This document shows, piece after piece, positions 36,626 to 47,152 of a stretch of 64,000 nucleotides of DNA. Numbering within the stretch: the stretch's first letter is position 1; each line of letters begins with the position of its first letter. Both the position numbers and the translations under genes were made by a program. Where the stretch lies: assembly GCA_003415625.1 (NCBI GenBank), contig PYIU01000003.1:4898001-4962000 (forward strand). Direction: 5' to 3'. The notes under the pieces were generated by a model. The model was not told the DNA's origin, ran no database searches, and saw only the letters and a program-made list of their open reading frames with translations. This DNA is from Aquanectria penicillioides. Lineage: Eukaryota > Ascomycota > Sordariomycetes > Hypocreales > Nectriaceae.

Positions 36626-39059
36626 ATGTCCGAGCAGGTTGATGCCAACATGAGCGGTGTCGCTCCCGAACCGCGATCCACCTCCCAAGTCCACATTTCA
36701 AGCGATGCTCCTGCTGGGTCAGACGCCGGAGAAAGGGCTTCAAAAAGGCTTAAGATGGACAGTTCAGCCCCCACTCCGACAGCATCCTCAGTTGATGGAG
36801 CAGCTACTGGTGATGGCCCCCATGGTGCTCCCATGAACATGGCGACCCCGAAGGGAGAGAATGAAGAGGCTGGCGGCTCAAACTCTGATTCCAAACCTGG
36901 GCATGTCGATGGGCGCGTCAAGGGAATTGCCCCCATTAAGAAGGAGTATGCAGCATACCCCCCGCTATAGTATTGATATTTCCTTATTAATGAAAATCAG
37001 GTACCTCATTGACTTGGCCAACCAGAAGGATTCACCTGATGCTCAAGTTGATGATGACGATGCCGCCGAGGGTCGCGGTTCCAATGAGCAGCCAAATACC
37101 CAAAGGGATGGCAGGAATTCTGGAAAGGGCGGCAAAAAGGACAAGAAGAAAAAGGGCCAGAACACAGAACGCAGCTTTGGAAAGTTTGACGACGCGATTC
37201 GACTCTGCAACAGTCGCGCCTTCTACCCTGAGTTTTCGCCCAGGGAGTGCAAATTCGGTGATCGATGCAAGCTTTGTCACGACCTTCGCAAATATTTCGA
37301 TGAAGGCCGCCGCGGCGATGTTGAGACGCTTGGTGGCAAATGTCCAGTTTACGAACAGTACGGCAGTTGTCCATCTGGGTGGAAATGCCGTTTTGTTAAG
37401 AGCCACATGAAGGAAATCGAACATGAGGATGGAACGAAAGAACTTGTTCTCCTCAACAATTCTGAAGAAGACGGCAGGGACAAGGGCCCCAAAGACGAGG
37501 AGTCTGAGGAGCAGCGACACAGTGTCTCCAACGTTGTCAGTATGGACAAGAAGATCGACCTCAATCGCAAGCGGACCGATTTTACCCACTCAGACAAGTA
37601 CATCAAGTGGCTCAACCAGGAGGCCAAATTGAGCGAGGAGTTCCAGAATCGACGCAAGACTCAGTCGACTGAGGGCATCGAGGATCTCCGTGCTCGATAC
37701 GTTGATCCTCCATTCAAACCTTCTGAGAAACGTCGCCTCTATTTCGGCCCTGAGACTCCCACACTGGCACCCCTGACTACTCAGGGTAACCTGCCTTTCC
37801 GTCGTCTCTGCGTAGATCTCGGAGCCCAGCTCACCTACTCAGAGATGGCCATGGGAATGCCCCTTGTTCAAGGAACCAAGGCAGACTGGACCCTTCTCAA
37901 AGTCCATGACTCAGAATTAACCCCTCCTAAGTTCAACCCTGGCACTGTACCGGTATTCGAAGACTACAGCCACGAGAAAGACCTGAAATTTGGTGCTCAG
38001 ATTTCTGGCAGCAACCACTGGGTAGTGACTAAGGCTGCCGACATCCTTAACCGATACTGCCCTCACCTTCGCCTCATCGACCTAAACTGTGGCTGCCCTA
38101 TCGACATGGTCTTCAAATCCGGTGGTGGTTCCGCCCTTCTTGAGAACCACGGGAAGATGGAGCGCTTGATTCGAGGTATGAACGCTGTTTCCGGTGAGGT
38201 TCCTATTACTGCCAAGATCCGCACTGGAATTCGCAGCAGTCGGCCCACAGCCACGCAAGTAATTGGCAAGCTCGCTTTTGGGTCTCGTGAACATCGCGAG
38301 CGTCTTGGCGCCCCGGGATGTGCTGCCCTCACCCTCCACGGCCGCAGCCGTGAGCAGCGATATACCAAAAAGGCTGATTGGGGCTACATCGGCGAGTGCG
38401 CTGCGCTCATCAAGACGTACAACGAGCAAAAGGATGATCTAACTGACACTGTCGCCGAGCCCGACGCGAGCACCCTTGCCAATTCCAAAGATGGTCGGAT
38501 GTATTTCCTAGGCAATGGTGACTGTTACTCGCATACTGAGTACTTTGAGCATATTGACAAAGCTCGCGTTGATACCGTCATGATTGGTCGTGGCGCACTT
38601 ATTAAGCCGTGGCTATTTGAGGAGATTGAGAAGGGACAATACCTTGATAAGTCGTCGAGCGAGCGTCTCACTTACATTGAGAAGTTTGTCCGCTACGGCC
38701 TCGAGGCCTGGGGTTCGGACGAGCTGGGAATTGGCTTCACTCGCCGCTTCCTCCTCGAATGGCTCAGTTTTGCCCACCGATATGTGCCTGTTGGCCTGTT
38801 GGAGCATCTGCCTCCGAGCCTGAATGACCGCCCGCCAGCGTATAAGGGCCGTGACGAAATGGAAACTCTCATGGCGTCCAACAACTACAAGGATTGGATC
38901 AAGATCAGGTATGTTTCCAAGATAGAGATTTTCTTCATCTTCGGGCAATTATGAGACTAATAGTGCTACTTCTATAGTGAGATGTTCCTTGGCCCTGTTC
39001 ACCCAACCTTCAATTTCCAGCCCAAGCACAAGTCGAATGCATACGAAGCAGAGGGCTAA
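36626..39059 (+). CDS. DUS3: tRNA-dihydrouridine(47) synthase, NAD(P)(+)
   Basis: FMN-dependent enzyme that reduces uridine 47 in the tRNA variable loop. Exons 36626-36945, 37001-38908 and 38978-39059 close to 769 residues. After a disordered Ser/Lys-rich N-terminus come two CCCH-type zinc fingers ([11 protein letters not shown] about residue 190, [16 protein letters not shown] about 221), the mark of Dus3 among Dus enzymes. The Dus TIM barrel follows: [53 protein letters not shown] (GCP cysteine about 472), [27 protein letters not shown] and [17 protein letters not shown], and then the helical tRNA-binding domain. The introns are 55 and 69 nt. The first splice joins KKE to YLID; without it the frame stops at YAAYPPL. 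The gene is complete and looks functional. Confidence 0.95.
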
Positions 39060-39728
39060 GCTGAGCAGGATCCAGGGTAAAAGAAGAAGAAAAAATTATT
39101 AAAAAAAAGCCAGGGACTGGTTTTGGGTTGAAAGGTTTGTGAATGTAAGGTGTCGTTGCGGTTCACGTGGACGCTTGACTTGTCAACATGAAATGAAACG
39201 GGATAAGCATCACGATAGGTGTGTTACAGGTTCGATGTCTCAGATATCTATCGTGGCCAAAGACAACACACGTATCCAACTTAAGGTACCCAGGGATAGG
39301 GGGTTTCTCAAGGCATTTACGCAGATGGAAAGATAGTATCTGACAAAGTACGAGCTATACGATAAGACTACCATCACTAGATATGCAAACAGGCTAGTGA
39401 TTGGAAACAAGGCACTTTGAGCGCCCCACCGTATATTCAACACAACAAGGCCCCGTGAAATAACGTGTGTACATGAATGTAAACATATATCGGGACTTGT
39501 TCCCCACGACATACCAAATAGTAATGAAAAAAAGAAAATAATAACTTAAAACGCTAGGGACTGGTATGATCACTGAACCACAACTCCGTAAGGATTATTT
39601 TTATAAACCCAATGAATCCCCTGTATACCCAATTCCCGATACCTTTAAACAGCATCGTACAGCAAGCCAAGAACACCGCGGCGTCTCTGGCGTTCCCTCA
39701 GTGCCTCACGCAGAGGCGCAAACTCCAT
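39060..39728. other. Convergent 3' spacer, DUS3 / PEX13
   Basis: A 669-bp spacer between stop codons. It starts with an A-rich tract just after DUS3 (39085-39107), consistent with a polyadenylation region, and has a second A-rich tract at 39520-39545. No gene is seen. Confidence 0.6.
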
Positions 39729-41140
39729 CTAGGAGTAAAAGTGGCTTCTCTGCATACCATCAGAAGTGACGTATTCCTTCTTGCCTTCCTCGGGGCGCTC
39801 GATGGAGCTAGTAATGGAGTTGGTGCGGCTGCTCTCACTGGGAGCGGCCTTGATCTTCTTAACCTCTTGGGTAGGGCGCTTTAGGACCTCGAGATACGTC
39901 GAAGGGAGGTAACCTTGTCGACCATCACGGGATCGGCATTGCCACCACTCACTGGGGTTACCTGTAGGGTCTTCCTTGCTGAGAACAGCAACCAAATCAC
40001 CTTTGCGAGCCTCGAGCTCCATGCCACCAGTTGGCTGGGGCATGAAGTCGTACAAAAGACGGCAAAATTCAAGTTTGGAGGGATCGACGGGTTGTTGCTG
40101 GAGAGCCTGTTGTTGGAGACGCTTCTCCTCCTCTTCGTGGGAGGCAGCGAGGGCTTTGATCATCTTGGACATCAGGTAGGGAAGACCAAAGGCGGCGAGG
40201 ACAAAGAAGAGAAGAGGCTTGCGGCTCGCCTTGGGGGGGAGGGGAGAGCCGTCAGGGCCGGTGGAACGGCCTTCAAAACGGGCGAAAGCAAGTGGAGTAA
40301 GAGCCGTGGCATCAGCGGGTGGCGGACGTCCGGTGATTTTGGCAATGAGAGTTCGAATCCAACGCATCAGGGTAAAAATGCCAAGAATAGAGCCAAGAGT
40401 ATCTCGCAAGTTTCCGAATTGCTCAGCAACAGACACCATAGCTGCGATATGTGTTAGTGCCCAACCGGTATACATATCAACGATTGAATTGGGGCTTACC
40501 GAAGAAACTGGAGTGCGTTGCCATGTAAGTGCTCTCGAGCATCTGGGCAAACCCACCAAAAGCAGTGACAATGCCCTCTAGCATTTGGAAAGTAGCCTGT
40601 GTGCTGTTGTTGAAGCGGTTGGTCAGACTGTTAGGATCGCCAGGCATTCCCATGCCTCCCATTCCCATGCCGCCTCCCATGCCGCCGTACATGCCTCCAT
40701 ACATGCCACCACCGTAACCTCCGTATCCTCCATACATGCCACCGCCGTATCCTCCGTAGGAACCGAAGCGCGAGTAGGGGCTCGAATAAGGCGAGGAGTA
40801 GGAACTTCCCATTGACCCGTAAGGAGATGCACCCATGCGACTGTAGGCGGCAGCATTCTGGTTGACGGAAGAGGTGAGAGAGCTGGGACGGTCGGGAACT
40901 GGCGGAGCCGAGGAGTCGATAGTTGAGGGAACAGCAGTGGTAGAAGAGGCGACCGAAGGCGAGATTGGCGATGGAGCTAGGAACGAAGTCGGTGAGCATG
41001 CATATGCAGGAAATGCAGTCAATGCAGATGCGTAGGGATTGATAGAGGCGGCTGAGGAAGGGTGATTATTTATCCTACATACCAGTTGCCGACATGGTTG
41101 CCGCGCCGGGTCGTTCCCAGGGCTTGGGCGGGGACGCCAT
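39729..41140 (-). CDS. PEX13: Peroxisomal docking protein Pex13
   Basis: Peroxisomal membrane protein of the Pex13/Pex14 docking complex, which receives cargo-loaded Pex5 during matrix protein import. Minus-strand exons are 41140-41083, 40976-40500 and 40441-39729 (415 residues). It starts with MASPPKPWERPG, a typical Pex13 opening. A Tyr/Gly/Met-rich repeat region (YGGYGGGMYGG, MYGGMGGGMGMGG) spans about 80-120; such YG repeats are thought to form the hydrogel-like translocation conduit. A conserved helical region (NRFNNSTQATFQMLEGIV) follows, then a hydrophobic segment at about 255-273 (LLFFVLAAFGLPYL). The C-terminal SH3 domain at about 302-365 contains ALYDF-type RLLYDF, WWQCR and GYLPSTYLEVL. 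Phases at all three splice junctions agree. Confidence 0.95.
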
Positions 41141-42976
41141 CGTGTCGTGGTAAATGGAGACTGGGGAGTAATGACTGGACACCGGGATATGGGCGTTGGA
41201 GGAGTGGTGAAGAGTAGGAGCAGTGGGGTATCACTAAGGCTTGGGTCCAAACACGCAAATGCTATCGGGATTTCGGTTCGTCTAAGGGCTAGGACGCCGT
41301 GTTCGTGACAATGACCGTGACGTTGGTTGTGGCGATGGCCCTGCTCGTGAGACTCAGTTGGCGGTGGAAGCCCTCGGCCTTGGTCTGGATATGACGGGTG
41401 ACGCTTCCCGAGGAATCTCCCCAAGCCGGACGGAGCGCGCGCGCCGGAGGGGGGGGAGGGAGGTGGGAAACTAGTCGATATCGCCGCCCGGTGTTTGTTG
41501 TCGGGATGCACAGTCACGGGAGGCGATGGGAGATGGAAGATGAGGGTGGAGGTGAGAAGGGAGGAAGAGAGGAGGAGATAGATCGGGGTCGGCGGAGTGG
41601 GTAAAGCGGACGTGAAATGGAAGGAAGTTCCGTGAGGTGGATGATAGCGGATCGCAGATGGTAGGATTTGCAAGCAGATTAGGGAAGGGGCGACTTCGGG
41701 GGGCAAGTGCGGGTGAGGGCGGGCAAGAGTGATAGGCTCTTTTCGATGTGTCTTGCCTTCTTGCCTTGGCTTAGGCCGGGGCCGCTGGGCTGGTGACTGT
41801 TGAGCGCAGAGGACGCAGGCCGAGGGAAGACTTGTGACTGGCTACGCGCGGGAGGGAAAAAAACGGAAAAGTGGGGAAGGGAATCTAGCAGACACGCGGA
41901 GATGCAGAGACGCAGTGACCCAGCCAAGTTACGCAGAGAAATCCGGGGCTGAGACAGCCCAGCCAGCAGCCGGACCGGGGCTTCGACCGAACAGACCTCG
42001 GCACTCCGCACCGCGCCCTCTGTGCCTTGGACTTGGACCCTCTGTCCTTTGACCTCCGGCTCTGCACCCTTTTAGTAGTTAGTGGATGGTAGATGGTACC
42101 TGCTCGGTAGGTGAATAGATGACCGAATTCCCTAGGTACGCAGGTGCATTCCACAGCCCGTATGCCCACCTTGTCGCGTCATGTATTCCGGGGAAAAGGT
42201 CCGCTTGTCTCGTCTCTCCTTCACCTAGTCAAATCTATGTTTTTTTTTTTTTCTGGGGCGACGACAGCCTGCATCTAGGCAGGCGGGTTTACCCAGGGTA
42301 ACAATCCACATGTCCGAGTCATGTCCATCTTCGCCGTGTCCTTCCGGCCCTATTGCTCTACTTTGAGACTCACATCCCATGCTGTGCAGCTCGCAGTCAG
42401 GCTGCTGTGAAGTCCAGCGCTGGTGTCGAGGCGAGCAAAGAAACAACTCTTCAGCTTTCTTATTTGCGTTGTCCCGGTGTGGTTTTCAATTGTCCTCCCA
42501 TGTGCCCCGCCCGATTTGCATCATGCCGGCAAGGGTCCCGGCGTTGTCTTGCTGTACCTGTTGCTTTGCCATGTGATAGTGAGCGGGTATATCAGACGGA
42601 AGGGGCAGCCGACGCCGCCAACTTCCACCAACTGGGACGGTATCGGCTACCCTAAACGAGCCACCAAACCACCAATATCACCAAATTCACTGGCCAGTAC
42701 CCAGCTGCAATTATTGGGCTGGGCACTTGCACCTTGGAGGTTATCATATTGATTCTACATCTCAACTATCTCAGGATGATAAAATATATCCGGCACAGCT
42801 CAATCAAGAAACTACTTGCTCAAGCTCTTGGCTCTTAATACTCCGTCATTGAGTACCTAAGCACAATTTTGCGCACAAGTAAGACTTCTGCTACAACAGT
42901 TACTCGAGTCCCTCACGTGACACGCCTCAAAGTTACAACATCACCCCAAGACACTATCCTCAACAACGTCGTGAAG
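41141..42976. promoter_or_regulatory. Divergent spacer, PEX13 / LigD-PE gene
   Basis: A 1.84-kb region between two start codons, holding both promoters. It includes a T13 run near 42240 and a G-rich tract near 41448. A long minus-strand frame through 41141-41706 continues only because PEX13 exon sequence follows; its composition (Pro/Ser, HNQRHGHCHEHG) is not coding-like and it is probably leader sequence. No separate gene is supported. Confidence 0.55.
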
Positions 42977-44437
42977 ATGCCAGCCAAACGCCCTCCAGAC
43001 CCAGCCCTAATACCCAACCCGTTCATTAAGAAACGCAACCTTGAATGGACCCTCACACCTTCGTGCCATTCCCCCTCCCCACCCATAGATGCCCAATCTG
43101 CTCCTGCGGAAGAATCTCCGGCCAAACCTCGTGAATCACTACCCACCACCGCTGCGATCGAGTCTGGCTCTGGCCAAGTCCAAGACCATCTCTCCCACTT
43201 CTCAACTCGCCTTGCTGCCCTCACTCGTCATTCCTCTCCATCACCGCCCTTGTCGATCTCATCCTACTCATCTCTCTACGCTGCCCATGCAGGAAGCCCC
43301 CAAGGCGCTCATTTTGTCATCCATCAACATGATCATCCAATCGCAGGGACTCACTATGACCTCCGACTTCAGATCAACGAGATGAGTAGTGTAAGCTGGG
43401 CTATCATGTATGGGCTTCCTGGAGACCCCAATAGTGTTCGCCTAAATCGCAATGCGACTGAAACCCGCATCCATTGTTTGTGGGTAAGTTCTTTCACCAA
43501 TCTAGATGTCGTAAAGTGGTACTTGAGGTCTAATTAGCAAACGTAGAGCCACTTAATTGAGACGGCATCCCCTGCCACGGGCTCTCTTCTTATCTGGGAC
43601 ACGGGGACCTATACTATTCTTCCTCGGAAAAGCAAACACGCCCCTTCCTCGGATCCATCTTCCCCAATGTCCTCCTCACCGTCATCACCAAGCACTCAAT
43701 ACGCCACCAAGCCTACATATACTCCCCAGGCCCTTCTTCACGCGGCTTTTCAAAATCGCAAGATCCGCCTTCAGCTGCATGGATCACGCCTCCCGGAACC
43801 CTACGTCGTGAACCTACGCCTTACAAAACGCGAGGACGCTGCTGGCAGGGCTCTTGGCCATCGAACCCCGCGAGGCAACCGCCGTGGCCGTGGTCGTGGT
43901 TCAGTGGATAAAGCACAACTACAATTACAGACTAGTGATGAGAGAAATTCTGGAGACGATGCGAAAGAAGACGAGGATGAAAATAAAGGTGTTCCACAAA
44001 GTGATGACGGAGCCCTCCTCAAGGGCAATCTCTCTGCCGTGGAACGCGAGATCCAAGAACTCGAGGATGAGCATGTCCGAAGCACGAATGCTTACCCGGG
44101 TGCCCAAAATTCCATAGGTAGTGTTTACCAGAGACGCTGGTATTTATCACTTGACCGTCAGGCGTGTGGATTTGTCCAGAAAAGATCCCACAGGCACATG
44201 TTTTGGGAGCTTGATCGACCCCTGGATAGCAACCAGGCCACGAACTCATCACCGCCAGCCGTTAGAACCGAGTTTGACGTTAGAGTTGGTAATGGCCGCC
44301 TATCTTTCCCATTCTACGTCCGTGGAGCCGACCATGAATGCAGTGTGGTGACAGGACGATTCGGAACACACGTTCTCCAAGACGAAGGCGTTGAGAATTT
44401 CGTCCCACGCAAGGGATGGACACCCATTTTAAAATGA
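42977..44437 (+). CDS. LigD-type 3'-phosphoesterase domain protein
   Basis: Exons 42977-43483 and 43547-44437 (63-nt intron) give 465 residues. Residues about 108-230 match the 3'-phosphoesterase (PE) domain of bacterial DNA ligase D, which trims 3' phosphates and ribonucleotides during end joining. The signature HFVIHQHDHPIAGTHYDLRL keeps the metal and catalytic pattern His118, His126, Asp128, Arg130; GSLLIWDTGTY and the IRLQLHGSRL strand correspond to VIVWDRGTW and LHGEKL. His166 probably matches the third histidine, but the following tyrosine of bacterial PE appears replaced (HCLWSH). A charged insert (250-350) and a C-terminal block (VRGADHECSVVTGR, RKGWTP) have no bacterial counterpart. 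No ligase or polymerase domain is attached. A nuclear DNA-end-processing role is inferred. It converges on CAC2. Confidence 0.85.
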
Positions 44438-44828
44438 TTCATTTGGCGCAGGGCGATACTAAAGCTTCAGGAGAAGCCCGACACGGTATTAGGCAACTTG
44501 TTGTCAAACATTATCTGAATGTCTTGGCTATTGCCGACGATCCTCATGATACCATTCCCTTTAAGAACCAATGCTATTGTCCCAGTCCTCGACCTCGATA
44601 GTGAGGGCCAGCTAACAAAGAAACCAATGAGTCTCAAAGTCCAAATCAATCCGTTCTGCCGTAACTGGAAGAAAAAAAAAAACGCCATCCATGCCAAAAA
44701 CGTATTGCTGGTCCCCTTTGTCTCGTAATCACCAATCCGGCCCGAGCCCTGATCCGTTTAGATGTCATATACATTATCTTGACAATTGCGACGTCTTGTC
44801 GCGAGAACACTGCAGTGTTTCAATTCCG
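44438..44828. other. Convergent 3' spacer, LigD-PE gene / CAC2
   Basis: A 391-bp spacer between stop codons, presumably overlapping 3' UTRs. It contains an A run at 44670-44681. No gene is seen. Confidence 0.6.
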
Positions 44829-47152
44829 TTACGGTTTGGTATCAACAGGTGTTGGCGCAATCCGCCTCTTCTTGGGCTCCTTCCCCTCTTCCTTTTCACT
44901 TTCGCTGGCATCTCTCTTGGTCCCAGTAACACTGCCGCTGGTGCTTCTCGGCGTCTCAGGAGGCGTTGTCATGGGCACCCCGGTGACTTTACCAGAGCTA
45001 GCAGCAGCGATTCCCGGAACATTCCCCGAAATAAGTGGGGGATTGCTAATAACACCTGCAGGTACAGTGCTGGACTGTGTAGTGATGGTAGCAATGGAAG
45101 ATGTCGAATTTGACCGGGTTGGGGACGATGGGCGCTGGGACGCGAGTGAGGCGAGGGATGTTGAGGGGGTGGTGATGGTGCGGTAAATGAGCTTGCTGAG
45201 TTCCGATGCTGGTGGTGTGAGCCACTAGGAAATGGTGAAGGAGGCGCAAAGCTCGTCGTAGGGGTTGGTACTGGTGTATTTTGTGCCGATGTAGTTGCCC
45301 CTGACTGGACTTTGGCTGCTGCAATCTCGCCCTTATAGACCTCGCCGAGTTCACCAGGTGCGAATGAAAGCGTTGAGCAGAATCCGTCTGACGAAGATAT
45401 CATTAGAGTAAGGCCATCACTCGACCTATAGTGGATTAGCAACCACCAGATAAGTTGGAAATGCGTGTAAACATACCAGGCAAGGTCGGTAAATGTTGCA
45501 CAGTGAAGATTACTCACCACGCAAATGGGAGTCTTCTGCTGGGTATCATATATGAGTACTGAATCCTGGGTTGCGACTGCATACACCATGCGGTACGGCA
45601 AGGAGAATGCTGGCCTAGGACCAGGGGTAGATGGGCCAGTCTCGGAATTTGAGCCTTTGGGTGTTGATGAAGCAGCATCAGTAGAAGTTGCCGTTGTCGG
45701 TGGAGGAGGAGGATCCATTACTGAGGATGCTGGCGAGGGTTTTGAGAGTGGTTCTGGGAGGGACGGAATAGGTTCCTCGGGAGATGAGGTATCGATAGTG
45801 ATATTGCGGGTTGCAGGGGCTGACTGGCGAAGGGTGTAGAAAATGGGCGAGCACTTGACTACAACGGAGGGCTTCTTATGACCTGGAAGATGTGCAATAG
45901 GAGGTTTGTTGATACCGCCTCGTGTGTAGATGTACACGGTATTGATGATCTCATAGGTTGGCTTCGCGTCCCTGTCCAACTGGTGTTGGTTTTGGTACTG
46001 CCCAGAAGGTGTCAGGAGGAGGCTGCCGTCAGGAGTAAATGTGAGCCGGCGGAAGAACGATGTCAGAGTCTCATTCGCGTAGAGGTTGGCGTTTTTTATT
46101 CCGAGCCCGGCGCTTGCAACGGGGGGCTTGGGAGAGGGATCCATCGGCATTACAGCCGGTAGCGGCATTGACGGTGCTGGAGAGACAGAGCGGCGTGAGG
46201 AGAAAGAAGATCGACGGCTATGGCTGACGACGCTGGGTGGATTCATCGGTAAGGGGAACGAGGTCGGAGTTCCGGGTGCCGAAGGGACTGGGGAGCCTGC
46301 AGACGCTGAAGTTCCCGAGTCAAGAACGGCGAGCTGTGAGCGATGGCCGAAGTCTGGAGGAGCGGGGCTGTTGGAGGAGATGCGCCTTGGGGGTAGGTCT
46401 GCTTTGATATGGGTGGCAAGCCGGGGCGGTTTATCATCCTGGCTAAGGGTGTATTGTCCATCCTTCGTCTTGAGAGAGTAAATATGAACCGATCGATCGG
46501 ATGATTGTGTGGCAATGTACTCGTTCAATGGGTCCCAGGTGACACCCTGAACATAGTGACTGTGCTCGGCGATTTGTCGAACTAGAGTTCCTGCCGAAAC
46601 GTTAGATATCCTTCAGTATCAAGCACAAACTGACGCACCTGAAGAGGCGTTGTAGATGCGAGCAATATTATCCATGCTGCCAATGATGAAGTGAACTCCG
46701 TCAGGAGACCATGCCAAGTCATAGATCTCAGCACCACTAGATCGACACATATGTTTGGCCCTCCATGATTCTTTGTCCTCAGGCCCTTCGGAGCCAAAGT
46801 TGGATACTGGAGTCTCGCTGGGAACCCAGAGGATTACGTTGCCGTCGTCGCCGGCGGAGGCAAGGAGTTCGCCTGTTTATGATGAGCGTTAGACAAGGCC
46901 GCAAAGAGGCTGATAAAGAGTAAACTTACCCTTTGGGGCCCAGCGGACCACATTGACGGCTTGATTATGTTTGGATAAGGTGGATAGATACTCGACCTTG
47001 CGTTCCTCTCCATCGGTTTGAACCTTCCAGATTCTGACGTGGTTATCACCACCCGCAGTTGCCAAGCGCCCCTTACCACCCGGCTCGAAGTGAGCTGAGT
47101 AGACGGGGGCGTTTTGGTCGTGCCAATTGATGATGAGAGGCGTGGCTTTCAT
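44829..47152 (-). CDS. CAC2: Chromatin assembly factor 1 subunit B, apparent one-base frameshift
   Basis: WD40 subunit (p60) of CAF-1, which deposits H3-H4 on newly replicated DNA in the nucleus. Minus-strand exons are 47152-46930, 46872-46639, 46590-45477 and 45425-44829; the corrected length is about 722 residues. The family opening (MKATPLIINWHDQNAPVYS) and blades such as RLATAGGDNHVRIWKV, WAPKGELLASAGDDGNVILW and HYVQGVTWDPLNEYIATQSS are clear. Long Ser/Pro linkers split the later blades (LTFTPDGSLLLTPSG, FTDLAWSSDGLTLMISS). Exon 4 is one base short of a multiple of three. The frame used through SSFTAPSPPP must shift at the G5 run 45165-45169 to reach the basic tail GKEPKKRRIAPTP, which looks like the Asf1-binding B-like motif of this family. 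Uncorrected, the frame runs into nonsense and stops near 44969. Confidence 0.93.

Noticed and set aside
41141..41706. Minus-strand extension upstream of PEX13 as coding sequence
   Set aside because: The conserved Pex13 opening MASPPKPWERPG starts at 41140 in a different frame and splices to exon 2; the extension is low-complexity leader.
45225..45271. 47-nt intron that would repair the CAC2 frame
   Set aside because: The donor GTACCA is weak and the resulting peptide replaces the natural SSFTAPSPPP segment; a base missing from the C run explains the break more simply.
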